64,000 nucleotides of DNA from Dipteris shenzhenensis (GCA_047967505.1 CM106539.1); one strand, 5' to 3'; positions 13,501 to 22,830 are shown, numbered from the stretch's first letter. Notes: generated by a model not told the origin, from the letters alone. Numbers and translations are program-made.

Positions 13501-16500
13501 CCTTGCATTCTTTACATACTGGGCTGAGATCCCACGGAGTAGTTTCCAAGCATCCTAGGAACATCTACAGCTTGACCAGGAACATTGAACCACCACCAAA
13601 ATACCCTGATTACATTCTGGAAATTATTCCCTTGGCCATGTATATCCATACCAGCACCATGGAAAGATCGCTGGAATGTAGCACCCTGAGGGCTGTCCAT
13701 TCAATGGGATCACACCAAGTGACTGCTTTTGGACTCCACTAGGCTCTTTTGCATGAGAATGCCTCTTTCTCTCCTTAGACCTCAAAAGGAGCTTGCATAA
13801 ACTCAAAGAACCGTGGGTCGTGCATGAGCTTGCATAAGTGTTCCCACAGCACTCATTAACTGTTCCTTAAACATAGCATGATCATCCTTTGCATCTTCAG
13901 CCTCTTTTGACCCTTTCGACCGAGAAGCACTCACATCAAAAGGATTTACAGCTTGCTGTGCCTCAAAATTTTGGTCACCCTGGGATGCTCCCTCATGCAT
14001 AGATTGCTCTTCTTGCTCATCCTAGGAGGACTGCCCCTCCATATCGCAATCATTATCTGTAAAAGACATATTGCTGAATTTCTCTCTGTTGGAATCCAAT
14101 TAAAGTAGGCAATACTTCACCAGAGACTATCACATGCTCACCTCCTTAAGAAAGATGGTGATGTCCCGGCAATAGAACCATGAAACCAGCCTCAAAGGCC
14201 AACAAGAGGGCGGTATTAGACAACTAGCCAGCCAATGCTTTCACATAATATATTCAGCAAATAACACAAACACAATTTGGGAGCTAGAGCGCTTCTACTC
14301 AAGAGGGAAACAAAGATTGGCCCCAAACCTTGGCACCCCTTTTTGGTATTTCTTTAACATTAGGGAGACCTTGCAAATAAAGATTGCACATGGGCTGCAA
14401 TAGCTTTTGCATTTAGAACATTCCACCTCCCATTGGCCAACATGGCCCCATGCATAGCCTCTGTGTTCATTGTTCTTACAAACCATATATTATGCTTGTG
14501 TTCAATTCAGAGCCGATGGCATTTATCTCTGCCAACCATAGGCACATAGCCCGAAAATTGTTACTAGCCGCCCCACTTAGCCACACAATCTTCCATAGCT
14601 GGCACTAGTGCCGACAAGGACATCCATCTGCTTAAAGAGAAAATAAGCAAAATTACACAGTCCAGCTTTGAAATGTAGAGGCAGTTTTAAATGAAGCATT
14701 GAACAAAAGAAGTCGCCGAAAATTGACTCGAGGTGAGCACATAGTCGAGATGAGCACGCAGCTTATCTGCTTCGTAGATGCACGCTGTCAAGGCAACAAC
14801 CAGCCTGCTCAAATGCATCTGTACAACAACGTGTGCATCTGATTTGTCAGCCGTACAACAACGCGTACTGATTTCATATAGCTACCAAGGAGTCTCCGTA
14901 CAGTCCGTGCAATAGTGCACAGTCCCTCGTGCGGATCCTGTATGTCTAAATCCTCGAGCCTGCTTCCCAGTTGTGGCCAAATCCCCATTGAAGCCCGTCT
15001 GCCATCCTCTCGTATGGCGCTTGCAATTCTTCCAAGTAATTCCTCCCTGGAGAAGCTTGCCAAAAGCATCAAGGGATAGGGAATGCCATGGCGTTCCTCT
15101 CTTCATTTGCCCCCCCCTTTAGTGGGTGATTTTTAAAACCCAACCAATGAGTTTTCCCCATGCCCCCCTCTAGTGGGGCATTTTAAGGGCCTAACTATTA
15201 GAAACATGGTGGAGAAAGAGAGAGAGGGTCAGGGTGTGAGGAAATGATACATGAATGAAAACATAATGAAAGGCTATCTTATTCAAAATCATGAGAAGTA
15301 CAAGCCTTATATAGGCTACTCACTCACACATTAGCACCTAGTGCATATGGGATAAGTCCCATAATGACACGTGGCACTCACACATGACTCACACACATGA
15401 ACTAGTACTAGATCACCTAGTACTACACACTAACACATCACATCACCACACTCTTTGGCTATGATATCTCCAACACCCCCCTTCAGAGCAAAGAGTGTGA
15501 GACCTTACACACAAGAGTAGACCAATGCCCCCTTCACCACAATACTGCAAAGAGCAAGTCCAACTATCTTACACCTCTCGTGTGATAGCGACTTCTCAGT
15601 CAGCTTGCGACCGGCAAGGGCAAACCATCACTCATCACCCCCCCCTACTTTGAGCTGGGTGGTCAATACCATCAAACCAAAGTAAAAGACAATACATTCA
15701 TTTTTGGGGGACAACCCAAGGCAGAGTACTTCTTATTGACTCCACATACATGCAGTTTAGAGGGACAACTCGAGGCTGAGAAGCTTTGTTTGACTCAACA
15801 CAAACACACATAGAACTAAGCATCATCTTCCTCCTCAGAGAGGAATAGATCATGCAACACAGCAGATGAAGCTTCTTGCTCAGGTCCGTAGATGTAGCAT
15901 TTATATTCTTTAGCTTGTCTAGGTTCTCCTTGGCTGAAGTAGGGAGGTGATGAAGCAATTTGTTGACCAACTTCGCGCTAATAAATGCCATTGCTTTGTC
16001 ATTCTGCTCATCCCTAGCTGAGAATCTTCACCATGAGGACGAGGCTCCATAGTATCAAACTGAGGTAACAAAACCAGCAGGCTGAAATGGATAACCAGCA
16101 AATGAAGAGGCTGGTCTAGGGCTTTGAAATGGATCAGCAGCCTTCACAAGTGCAAGGCAGTTGAAGAAAGGCTTGGATGACCTTGGAGGCTCCACGTGGA
16201 GTATGCAAGAGGACAAAAATAGAGGCCTAGTGGTGCTCCAAATGTGAACCCGAATCAAAAAGCAGTAGGTATATGCCCCGAAAAGCAGAAATAAACCACG
16301 AGTTGAGCACTTGTGGGCGTGATAATTGCCCAAGGTGCTGCAGTAGGTCTGAAACCCTAAAAATGGCTCACTAGGACACTCCAAAGTGCAAAAATAGGTC
16401 AGGCGACTCCCTAGAACAGCTCCGAATGCTGTAGCAGGTCTCTGATGCCAAAAACAGCTGATATAGATGTGCTGGAGGCCAAGGAACCGCTCGAAAATGC

Positions 16501-18074
16501 TTCTGTTGTAGGCACTTCTGCAACCACCACCCTAGAACACCTTTGTAGTTCAAGCTTATGCTAGTGGTGGTTGCGTTAGAGCAAATATTTTACAGGATGG
16601 ACATGTAGTAGTTTAGGAGAGCAAGAAGTTGAAGGAGGCTGAACTAAATTATGAGCAACAAAGGCCAATTACTTAGTTAGTTTTTTGTCTAATCAGCCTT
16701 TAATTGGCTTTGTAAATTTAGCAAGATGGTCTATTGCTACCACGCAAAGTGGTAATTGATGTGTGCACGCCTGTACATATAAAAGGATCCTGTTGTACCT
16801 TGTACTCATAACTTTGAATGACAATTAATAACAGCCACTACAGTCGAGCCCTGCTCCTCCTGATCCTTATTGAACACTATGATGTCATCAAAGAATGTTC
16901 CTACAAAGGATTTGTGTTCTTGAATGATTCGGCTCATCATATCGTTAAATAGAGCCGGAACATTACTCAACCTTAAGGGAACTACCAAATATTCATAATG
17001 TCCTTGTGTTGTCCAAAAAGCTGTTTGTAGATGTCTTGGGGGGCAATCCGGACGTGTTGGTACCACTCTTAAGATATATCCTGCTGAAAATTTTGGCTGC
17101 CTTTAAACTATCTAGAATCTTGTCAGTTCGTGGAATTGGAAAGTTCTTCATTTATTTAATTATGTTCAAAAACTTATATTTAATAGTATTGACTTCGGTC
17201 AAAGATACTTATCCACGGTTAAGTAAGCTTGTTGCCTAACCCCAGTTAGGAAGACTTGGCTTATACCAAGAGGGTCAACTGTGGTTAGCCAAAGAACCTC
17301 CGACTCCGGTCAGAAAGAGTTGACGTCGGTCAACAAGACTTTGGATTCGGCCAAAGCCGGCTGACTTCTGTCAACTTAGATCATTGGCGTTAATTAAGGC
17401 GCCTTGACCCTTGGTCAAAGTCCTTAATTATGGCTAGAAGGATTGGCTTCGGTCAACCAAAGAGTTAGTGTTTTATGTGCACATGTTTGCTTGGTGGGTA
17501 CGCCCACAAAGACTAGGACTAGTCTAGGATTTATTTGCATGCAAAAGCGCTAACGATTAATGGGTGCCATGGCTATGTGCGCTTTAATTAATGGTTGTCG
17601 GTTCTAAGAGGGGTTGATCGCCTAAGTGCTACGGAGCCCAGCGGGTAGCCAGGAGAAGTCCATGTGACCGAGGGCTACGAAGACCCTGGACTTTTGCATG
17701 CAAAAGCGCTAACAATTAATGGGTGCCATGGCTATGTGCGCTTTAATTAATGGTTGTCGGCTCTAAGAGGGGTTGATCGCCTAAGTTCTACGGAGCCCAG
17801 CGTGTAGCCAAGTGATCGCCTAAGTCCATGTGACCGAGGGCTACGAAGACCCTAGACTTTTGCCCTTTGAGACGTGTAACTAAGACTTAGTTAGATATTT
17901 TGACACTTGGCATATTGCCAAAAGAAGTGAGCTGAGAGCTCTTTGTAAAATGGGATTCACGTATTAATTTTTGTACGCAGCCTGTGAGCTGAATTGCACT
18001 TTGTACTCAGATTTTCTGAATGAATAAAGACCTTTGGGGGGGTCCAGCCTGACTGTTGTCCTGGGCCCTAGTGC

Positions 18075-18127
<53 letters not shown>

Positions 18128-20844
18128 GTGATTTTCTAGCCAAGATTTTCTGAACTGCCAGCCAACCAAAGAGAAGGAAATCGACGTTGATTTATATAGA
18201 GAGAGATTGCAGGAGATGTCACTTCCCATGCCCTCTTCCTAGTAAGAGAGACTTTGTCCTTTTCTCTCGCTTCCATTTCTGCTATTCTTGCTTTCTAATA
18301 TCTCACTTTACCCCGAACTAGTTACTGCTAGCATACTTTTTCCGTCCGCCTGCTATCTCCTCCTCTTCCAACATGGTTTTACGTTGGCTGCCTCCTTTTC
18401 TCTTGCAGGCTGACGAGCCCTTTGTTCCCTTCCTTTCCGAGAAGGACACTCCAAAAGCTTGTGTGCTCCGTCATGCCTAATGGATTAGCCCTCTCTTCTA
18501 TACCTTGTGATGATTTGTTGATTCAACTGCTTCCAACCGGATGTTGCAATTTGTGGCTGATTTTGTTTAAACTTGCCTCCATGATATGGATTAGGTTTTT
18601 AGGTTTCTCTTTCTAGTAGGAAATTCCTGGTTTATTCATTTGGAATCTATCGTCTATCCCATGTATAGCCTCACCCTTCCTCCAACTTGGTGTAGACGTC
18701 CTCCTTGTTAATCTCTTGCCTGAATCTCTTGAGAAAAGCTTCAGACATGGTACTTCCAGTTTATGAAGTACCAAACGGAAAACTGATTGAACTACCTCTG
18801 TGCAGTCTTTACTAGAGTGCATGGGAAGTAGTTTCCTTGGTTGTTGCTTCCATTGATCCATAGAAAGCTTTGCAGATGGCTGTAGGGATCTTCACTCGGT
18901 CCCCTTGAAATCTTGGAATTTTACCTTGATGAGTTGGGCAGCCTTCAAATGTGGCTTGGTCCTCCTTGGGGCTTCTCAGCCTTGGTTGTTCCCTCTCACC
19001 ACGTTCTGGGCTCTTGACTGTTTCTCTGGCTTCCTGATTGGGGGATGGCCTCTGCTCTGGGCTCCACGAAAGGTGACCTCCAAGCATTGTTGCAAGAGGT
19101 CTGATGGGGCATCTAGATCTTGATGAGGTGTTGAGTGAGGCGAGCTGGTGAGCTCTGTTGTCTTCTCTTCGAGGAGGGCTGCAACATGAGAAATGAGATC
19201 AGATTTTGGCTTTATGAACAACCTTTATGCATGAGAGACAATGCCTTGGCAACCGTGTTACCTTAAAATACATTGGAGGAGATCTTTGGCACTTAAAGAC
19301 GTCTCTGAGGCCATTTATGAGCACTCTTGGCTAAATCTCTATGCATGAGAGACAATGCCTTGACACCCGTGTCATCTTAAAATACGTTGGAGGAGCTCTC
19401 TGCCACTTAAAGAAGTCTTTGAGGCCATTTATGAGCACTCCTCTTCCCCCTCTTCTTTCCTTACTGCGGTTGTGTGGGGGTGAAGGCACCACACCCCTTT
19501 GCTCTCTGTTGGGGAAAACTCTGGCATTATTTTGGAGGCCCCCATGACGATGGCCTTATTACTCATCAAGGATGAGTGCCGAAGGTATGTTAGTTCTCTG
19601 GTATGTTGTCCGTTGAGAACCCAGACCGTTAGCCTCTGGAATCAATATAATGACATATGAGACTATGAATCATATTGCTGTCAGAAAGGTGGAGCCTATT
19701 CCATTTTGTTTTTGGTTGGCTGATCAACGACGTATCAAGCCTGTGGGTAGTATTCGAGGTGTAAGAACTATGTAAATGACTCGAGGGGCGGAAAGTAAAC
19801 CTTTGGGTAGGCCATCGTCGGGCAGATATCTGGTTGTTTATGGTTGTTTGACTAGTCCTATGGTTGTTTGACTAGTCCTATGACTCTGTTATTGTGCAGG
19901 TTTTCCAAATCTCATCACTTCAGATCTTCAATGAAGAGGAGCTGGATTTTCTGCTTTGTGGTTGCCGTGAGCTGTGGGTGGTGAGTTGCTCAGACACTAT
20001 GGATTAATCTGCTGCTTTGAAGCTTCAATTCTTTTGATCTTATTTGTCTGATATTGAAAGTTGATATCATGTATTTACAGCTGGAGACTCTCGTGGAGCA
20101 CATGAAATTTGACCACGGCTATACTGCTACTAGTCCACCAATTAGAAATGTGAGTTACCACCCATTTACAACATGGATATTAAATGTGCCTAGAAAGTGG
20201 ATCCGACACAGGGTATTAGAATACAGGCTATTGTTGTGCTTTTGTGTTTTTACTTTTGTAAAATTTTGGTTCAGCTTCTAGAAATAATGGGGGAGTTCAG
20301 CCCAGAGCAACAACGAGCTTTTCTGCGCTTTGTTACTGGTGCCCCACGGCTTCCTTCTGGAGGGCTTGCTGCACTCAATCCAAAACTCACGATCGTTCGG
20401 AAGGTATATTGGCGGCATTTATTCTTGTATGGTGTTAAGGAAAATTTTGTTACTCTATTTTTTTTCAGGAATCTGAAGCCTGGTGGGTGCTTGTTCTGCA
20501 GCATCCAACAGGAATGAGTGGAGCAGCAGCTGTTTTGGGTTCAACTCCACCAGGAGCATCTGCTTTAGGAACAACTTTAGCAGATGGAGATCTGCCAAGT
20601 GTCATGACCTGTGCGAACTATCTGAAGCTACCTCCATACTCTTGCAAGGTAGGTCATGACCTGTGCAAATTATCTGAAGCTGTCATGCTTAGTTAGCACT
20701 CTCTTTGTCGAAGAAATGACAAGTTTCTTAGATTCTTCCTACTTCGATGTTTAACCATGGTGCTCAATTTTCTTCCAGGAAGTAATGCGGGAGAGATTGC
20801 TATATGCCATACGAGAAGGCCAAGGATCGTTTGATTTATCTTAA
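2874..20844 (+). CDS. UPL3: HECT-type E3 ubiquitin ligase, UPL3/KAKTUS type (3' part, spliced)
   Basis: This gene transfers ubiquitin from an E2, through a thioester on a HECT-domain cysteine, to target proteins. Plant UPL3 acts in trichome endoreduplication and in turnover of transcription factors. Eight exons are visible: 2874-4550, 4742-4969, 5051-5155, 19900-19980, 20081-20149, 20275-20403, 20502-20648 and 20779-20844. All introns between visible exons are GT-AG and the joined frame stays open, with every internal junction in phase 0. The protein has the plant-type linker (ERVHDV...), [34 protein letters not shown], and a HECT domain starting near [13 protein letters not shown]. The active-site Cys is in [12 protein letters not shown] (codon 20610-20612) and the end is EGQGSFDLS. 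Wording such as LLCGCRELW and TIVRKH follows UPL3 rather than UPL4. The N-terminal ARM repeats are outside the window. There are no stops or shifts in the exons, so it looks functional despite a 14.7 kb intron. Confidence 0.93.
4742..4969 (+). CDS. UPL3: UPL3 exon: HECT N-lobe segment
   Basis: It encodes 76 codons starting [18 protein letters not shown] and ending [10 protein letters not shown]. The acceptor is ATGCAG at 4736-4741 and the donor is GTATGC at 4970. It contains the family landmark [11 protein letters not shown]. Phase is 0 on both sides. Confidence 0.92.
5051..5155 (+). CDS. UPL3: UPL3 exon: HECT segment before the giant intron
   Basis: It encodes 35 codons ([14 protein letters not shown] ... 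FRAGFNQ). The acceptor is ACTGCAG ending at 5050 and the donor is GTTTTT at 5156, weaker than the other donors. The next coding residues ([15 protein letters not shown]) appear only at 19900, so the following intron is 14,744 bp. Confidence 0.92.
5300..5681 (+). mobile_element. LTR of an LTR retrotransposon (5' LTR, solitary or orphaned)
   Basis: The stretch has a TATA-like CTATATAAG near 5494, a CT-rich transcribed region and a terminus ending CTACA at about 5681. A tRNA-iMet-type primer-binding site follows directly (TGGTATCAGAGC, 5683-5694). The 5' edge is not defined; a TGTTGA at 5291 is one candidate. No second copy of this LTR was found, so its partner is lost or lies outside the region. 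It does not match the DNA downstream of the copia gene, so it may belong to a different element. Confidence 0.5.
5683..5694 (+). other. Primer-binding site for initiator tRNA-Met
   Basis: TGGTATCAGAGC is complementary to the 3' end of plant initiator tRNA-Met and sits directly inside the LTR end, as in most plant LTR retrotransposons. Confidence 0.7.
5700..7275. other. Internal or leader DNA between LTR/PBS and copia gag
   Basis: The stretch 5700-6550 is C-rich with many short interrupted frames on both strands and no recognised domain. A CT run lies at 6576-6597. A cluster of ACGT-core motifs at 6746-6821 is listed separately. It could be the decayed internal region of a non-autonomous LTR element or an unusually long leader of the copia element downstream. 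Confidence 0.35.
6746..6821. promoter_or_regulatory. Cluster of CACGTCA / TGACG motifs
   Basis: CACGTCA occurs at about 6748, 6774 and 6800, and GTGACG at about 6816, all within 76 bases. ACGT-core motifs of this kind are bound by plant bZIP factors (as-1 and C/G-box types). Their density inside old LTR-type DNA suggests a former LTR enhancer. Function is inferred only. Confidence 0.3.
7276..7375. repeat. Short imperfect tandem duplication (about 50 bp unit)
   Basis: TTGTAAAGCCT ... GGCTATT ... CGGCAT occurs twice, at about 7276 and 7326, just upstream of the copia gag. Confidence 0.5.
7516..11741 (+). pseudogene. Ty1/copia gag-pol polyprotein, 19 in-frame stops
   Basis: Gag starts near NYGTWKY and has a UBN2-like body, then a zinc knuckle ([14 protein letters not shown], about 8416-8457). 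The protease site is DSGA (about 8695 and again 8719). The GAG-pre-integrase region ends in EACC. Integrase acids lie in TFIDDYS (9370), RSDRGGEY (9499) and ARAERKN (9604). Reverse transcriptase carries [26 protein letters not shown] and YVDD (10801-10812). RNase H carries STEAEYRAL and [11 protein letters not shown]. Stops: 7579, 8125, 8272, 8497, 9103, 9124, 9178, 9334, 9571, 9985, 10042, 10168, 10261, 10435, 10447, 10600, 10624, 11343 and 11490. Only about two frameshifts are seen (near 10880 and 11090). The frame otherwise stays in register over 4 kb. Confidence 0.9.
8683..8730 (+). repeat. 24-bp tandem duplication across the copia protease active site
   Basis: The codons for WYIDSGAP / WYIDSGAS are duplicated head to tail with period 24, keeping the frame and giving two copies of the aspartic protease DSG motif. 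Confidence 0.85.
12090..12700 (+). pseudogene. Ty3/gypsy chromovirus integrase C-terminus and chromodomain, decayed
   Basis: The frame opening at 12286 gives [20 protein letters not shown], then [19 protein letters not shown], then [13 protein letters not shown]. This is the pattern at the end of chromovirus pol. After a stop it continues [14 protein letters not shown], a stop, [15 protein letters not shown], the chromodomain consensus with conserved W and E. Upstream, other frames give [11 protein letters not shown]. No catalytic integrase core remains. The frame ends near 12654 and is followed by LTR-like DNA. It lies directly against the copia 3' LTR, so one element probably inserted into or beside the other. 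Confidence 0.75.
12690..13300 (+). mobile_element. Probable 3' LTR of the Ty3/gypsy element
   Basis: The stretch follows the pol end and a purine-rich segment (AGAGGAAGGGGAG near 12680). It has a strong TATA-type CCTATATAAGGAG near 12859 and a GC-rich downstream part. No second copy is present in the window and the right end is not defined. Confidence 0.4.
13281..14000 (-). pseudogene. Degenerate Met/Gly/Gln-rich reading frame, possible captured host exon
   Basis: On the minus strand an upstream piece (14000-13803, [16 protein letters not shown]...) is followed, in other frames, by [11 protein letters not shown] and then, at 13700-13281, by SMQRMQ-type sequence: [20 protein letters not shown], then [18 protein letters not shown] single TAA at 13512-13514 interrupts it, and the two parts are in the same frame. 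The composition is like the C-terminal tails of plant regulatory or trafficking proteins, but I cannot name the family. No introns were placed. It may be a gene fragment carried into the intron by a retroelement. Confidence 0.4.
14001..15205. other. Unassigned intron DNA between decayed elements
   Basis: It contains short minus-strand frames with no recognised domain (14486-14295 and 15106-14809) and a C-run near 15110. Much of it may be internal sequence of the minus-strand copia remnant beside it. Confidence 0.3.
15211..15475 (-). mobile_element. Copia-type LTR (3' LTR of a minus-strand element)
   Basis: Read on the minus strand it begins TGTTGGAGATATC (15475 downward), directly after a polypurine tract (GAAGGGGGG, 15484-15476). 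It has a TATA-like CCTATATAAGG near 15318 and ends near 15211 in a CCACCA-type terminus. This is the classic layout of a plant copia 3' LTR. The matching 5' LTR was not found. Confidence 0.6.
15790..16060 (-). pseudogene. Copia gag (UBN2-like) fragment
   Basis: The minus-strand frame reads [17 protein letters not shown], then [17 protein letters not shown], then [12 protein letters not shown]. This fits the copia gag pattern 'DxxAxxxIxxxL ... TAKExWDxLKxxxxxxS ... KLxLLxxLxxx'. It lies 0.3 kb from a polypurine tract and LTR on the same strand, so protease, integrase and RT are missing. The element is an internally deleted copy. Confidence 0.6.
16061..16800. other. Unassigned intron DNA
   Basis: Minus-strand frames at 16384-16055 and 16553-16371 lack recognised domains and probably belong to the upstream part of the minus-strand copia remnant. 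A TATA-like ATATAAAAGG near 16780 may mark another LTR remnant. Confidence 0.3.
16850..17060 (-). pseudogene. Ty3/gypsy reverse transcriptase fragment
   Basis: The minus-strand frame reads [20 protein letters not shown], then [13 protein letters not shown], then [18 protein letters not shown]. This is the RT core pattern (KTAFRTxxGHYEFxVMPFGLTNAPATF ... VYxDDIL) with the YxDD box changed to FFDD. Both sides are unrelated DNA, so it is a short relic. Confidence 0.8.
17190..17475. promoter_or_regulatory. Cluster of GGTCAA/TTGACC motifs in LTR-like DNA
   Basis: GGTCAA occurs at about 17198, 17273, 17338, 17413 and 17451, with TTGAC(C) at about 17320 and 17404 and GTCAACTT at 17370. TTGAC is the core of the WRKY-bound W-box. 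The density in about 280 bases is well above chance expectation and suggests an LTR promoter region of a decayed element. Confidence 0.3.
17533..17862 (+). repeat. Tandem duplication, unit about 159 bp, two copies
   Basis: A unit starting TTGCATGCAAAAGCGCTAAC at 17535 recurs at 17694. The copies match closely through to ACGAAGACCCTRGACTTTTG. It probably lies in the U3 part of an LTR, because a TATA-poor region with an AATAAA signal (18024) and a poly-(GT)(GA) run follow. Confidence 0.85.
18066..18125. repeat. (GT)n-(GA)n compound microsatellite
   Basis: A TG run at about 18073-18089 passes into a GA run to about 18124. Confidence 0.95.
18126..19220. other. Intron DNA with possible minus-strand gag relic
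   Basis: Minus-strand open frames at 19221-18976, 19087-18812 and 18861-18613 are rich in charged residues and may be remains of a retroelement gag. No zinc knuckle or other firm motif is present, so the assignment is a guess. Confidence 0.25.
19227..19443 (+). repeat. Tandem duplication, unit about 114 bp, two copies
   Basis: ATGCATGAGAGACAATGCCT at 19227 recurs at 19341. Both copies run to CCATTTATGAGCACTC with scattered substitutions. Confidence 0.85.
19836..19880 (+). repeat. Short tandem duplication, unit 21 bp
   Basis: TATGGTTGTTTGACTAGTCC is present twice in a row, 20 bases upstream of the splice acceptor of the next UPL3 exon. Confidence 0.85.
19900..19980 (+). CDS. UPL3: UPL3 exon after the giant intron
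   Basis: It encodes 27 codons ([19 protein letters not shown] ... CRELWV), with acceptor TTGTGCAG and donor GTGAGT. The residues match the HECT C-lobe approach of UPL3 (LLCGRRELW in the family). Confidence 0.92.
20081..20149 (+). CDS. UPL3: UPL3 exon, HECT segment
   Basis: It encodes 23 codons, [20 protein letters not shown] then IRN. The acceptor is TTTACAG ending at 20080 and the donor is GTGAGT at 20150. Confidence 0.92.
20275..20403 (+). CDS. UPL3: UPL3 exon, HECT C-lobe start
   Basis: It encodes 43 codons from [20 protein letters not shown] to PKLTIVRK. The acceptor is GGTTCAG ending at 20274 and the donor is GTATAT at 20404. Confidence 0.92.
20502..20648 (+). CDS. UPL3: UPL3 exon with the HECT catalytic cysteine
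   Basis: It encodes 49 codons ending [19 protein letters not shown], with the thioester Cys at 20610-20612. I place the acceptor at TTCTGCAG ending 20501, because this restores the family wording TIVRKH. An upstream acceptor at 20468 also keeps the frame open and would add 11 residues ([11 protein letters not shown]). The donor is GTAGGT at 20649. Confidence 0.88.
20779..20844 (+). CDS. UPL3: UPL3 last exon
   Basis: It encodes [20 protein letters not shown] plus S and a TAA stop. The acceptor is TCTTCCAG ending at 20778. The EGQGSFxLS ending is diagnostic of UPL3. Confidence 0.93.
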   Translation, partial: EVMRERLLYAIREGQGSFDLS

Positions 20845-22020
20845 AAGTGTACCCTCTACTGTTCGTGCAGCTGCGGTTGGAGTGTAAAGTACTGACTTAG
20901 GTGTCACACATAGAATCTATTCAAGCTCATTCGTCTCACTCCTTGCCATTTGTGGATATTTACGTGTTTGCAATGGTGAAGAGTACCATCCCCTCATTTG
21001 ACTTGTACGAGTCAGGCTGCTGATCTTCTGGTACAGAGGGGTAGACACTTTTGGTCAGCCAACTGGGTTCCTTGGTCAAGTTCCTGGCTCACTGTCGAAA
21101 CATTTGGTCATGCATGTCTGGTGGAACCAGGACTCGTTTTAGGCTTCCTGATGAGAGGCAAGAAAGGGAAGCAGTGCAGGTGGTGTATGGGAGTGTGCAC
21201 GTTGTACAGATGTCCTCTGCAATGTCAAGATAAGGATTACAGCGCTTTGATATTGCAGGTAAGTGCTTGTCAAGCAGCAATGTAAGCTCATTAAAGCATT
21301 TGTTTTCTGTGCTAAATGATATCAATGCTTGACTTGGTCATATGGCAAGGTGTCTGAAAAAAGTGGAAAATCCTTCCATCCGGAAAGTTCTATGTAGATG
21401 AATCATTCAAACCTATCTCAGCTCGGAAGGCAGCCTTTGCTTGACGCAATTGGCAGCTCAGAAGATTGTGGGTTTTACCACCTTAAGTGACTTGCAAGTT
21501 CCACTCCTTTCTCCATTGGTCTATCATATATTAAGTTTGTACTCATCGTCCTGTTTTGGATACGAATGCATGACATCCAGTCATTTGATGGTGTCGCTTT
21601 CATAAAGCTATTAGCTCATGATTACTATGGAATCGATATTACCATTCTACATGCTACCATCATGTGGATGCTATCAAATGTGTACCTGCTTAATAGCTTT
21701 AGGGTTAATCAGCAGGATTTTTATCACGTCATCTAGTATCCAGCCTTTGAGCATAATTTATTAGTATCTTTTCCATATATTATCTCTGTAAAGGAGACTT
21801 ACAGATCTAAGGCTGAATCCGGGCAAGAAAATCTGTTTATTGCTTTTTGGTGGGTTGGCTTGTTTTTTAGCATAGCTGATATTGTACTAGGATAGAATTT
21901 GTGCACAAAAAAGAAGTGTGCTTTGGTGACGATGCCTTCACTCAATGCAAAACAGTGCATGATAGGCATGTTTGACTGTTTTGTAGTGCATATTACAAGG
22001 GTTACCTTAAATGTAAGCTG
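20845..22020 (+). other. UPL3 3' UTR and downstream flank
   Basis: It contains a 95-codon frame at 20998-21285 without recognisable features, probably UTR. No canonical AATAAA close to the stop was seen, so the transcript end cannot be placed. The rest is AT-rich flank without a gene. Confidence 0.45.
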
Positions 22021-22059
22021 TTTGCTTATTCAATGTTGATGGGGATACATACGTGTAAG

Positions 22060-22830
22060 AGCATGCGTTTGTACGGTGGTCTACACCCAGCTTTGGATGC
22101 TGATGATGTCGGTGGGAATGTTATGGTTGGTCCTGCTATTGTGATGGAGTTTATCCTTTTCAACCTTGTGACTGTCATGGGATTGAAACGTCACTGTGTT
22201 GTGCTTTTAGAGGATGTGTTCGGGCATCTTCCTGGATTCATCTTAGATATATATAAGTGCCTTTTTGTATGTGCAGCTCCTTGAAAAGATGTCATGATAT
22301 TTTTATTAATGTTTGATCAGTGAACTGTCCTTGTGCTGGTATTGCGATGATTCTTTTTATCTTAAGTGGTGCGTTGCCCTATCAGCTAGATTTAGATGCT
22401 TGTTTGGGAGAGACTAAAATGAAATCGTTTAGACTTCACAAGCAGTTGTAGCTTGAACGAAGAGATTTTGGACTACTTTTTTATTAGCCTTCTCCTTTAG
22501 TGCTAGCCTTCGTCATGGCTGAGTCTGCCCTTCATCTCCGGAGTGTCGACAGATACTCAGTACGAAGACTTTGTATAAATGGATGCTCAAGTATGTGTGG
22601 GTGTGTGGAATTTTATGTGTGAGCATATTTTTATACTATGGTCTACACCCACTGTTGGGCGCTGATGATGCAGTGGGGATGTCATAGTAGCTAGTCCCTT
22701 CTATGCATGATGGAGTTTATGGTTTTCGATCTTATGAGTGACTATCATGAGATTGAAACTGCACTATGTTGTGTTTTTAGAGGATGAGTTTGGGAATGGT
22801 CCTGGATTCATCCAGGTATATTGAGTGATA
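22060..22830 (+). repeat. Diverged direct repeat, two copies about 0.57 kb apart
   Basis: A stretch of about 200 bp starting GGTCTACACCCA at 22078 (GATGCTGATGATG ... ATGGAGTTTAT ... TTTTAGAGGATG ... CCTGGATTCATC) recurs with many differences from about 22640 to 22815. The copies may be remnants of one tandemly duplicated element in the UPL3 3' flank. Confidence 0.7.

Larger units (their letters stand above)
5156..19899 (+). other. Giant UPL3 intron (14.7 kb) filled with transposable elements
   Basis: Its limits are set by the GFNQ|VF junction of the HECT domain, which joins in phase 0 across a GT donor (5156) and a TTGTGCAG acceptor ending at 19899. The intron carries copia and gypsy remnants in both orientations, CT and GA microsatellites and several tandem duplications, each listed separately. 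Such long introns are typical of gymnosperms and ferns. The exons on both sides are intact, so the intron is presumably removed correctly. Confidence 0.85.

Noticed and set aside
20998-21285. Separate small gene downstream of UPL3
   Set aside because: It has no recognisable domain and lies directly behind the UPL3 stop, where 3' UTR is expected.
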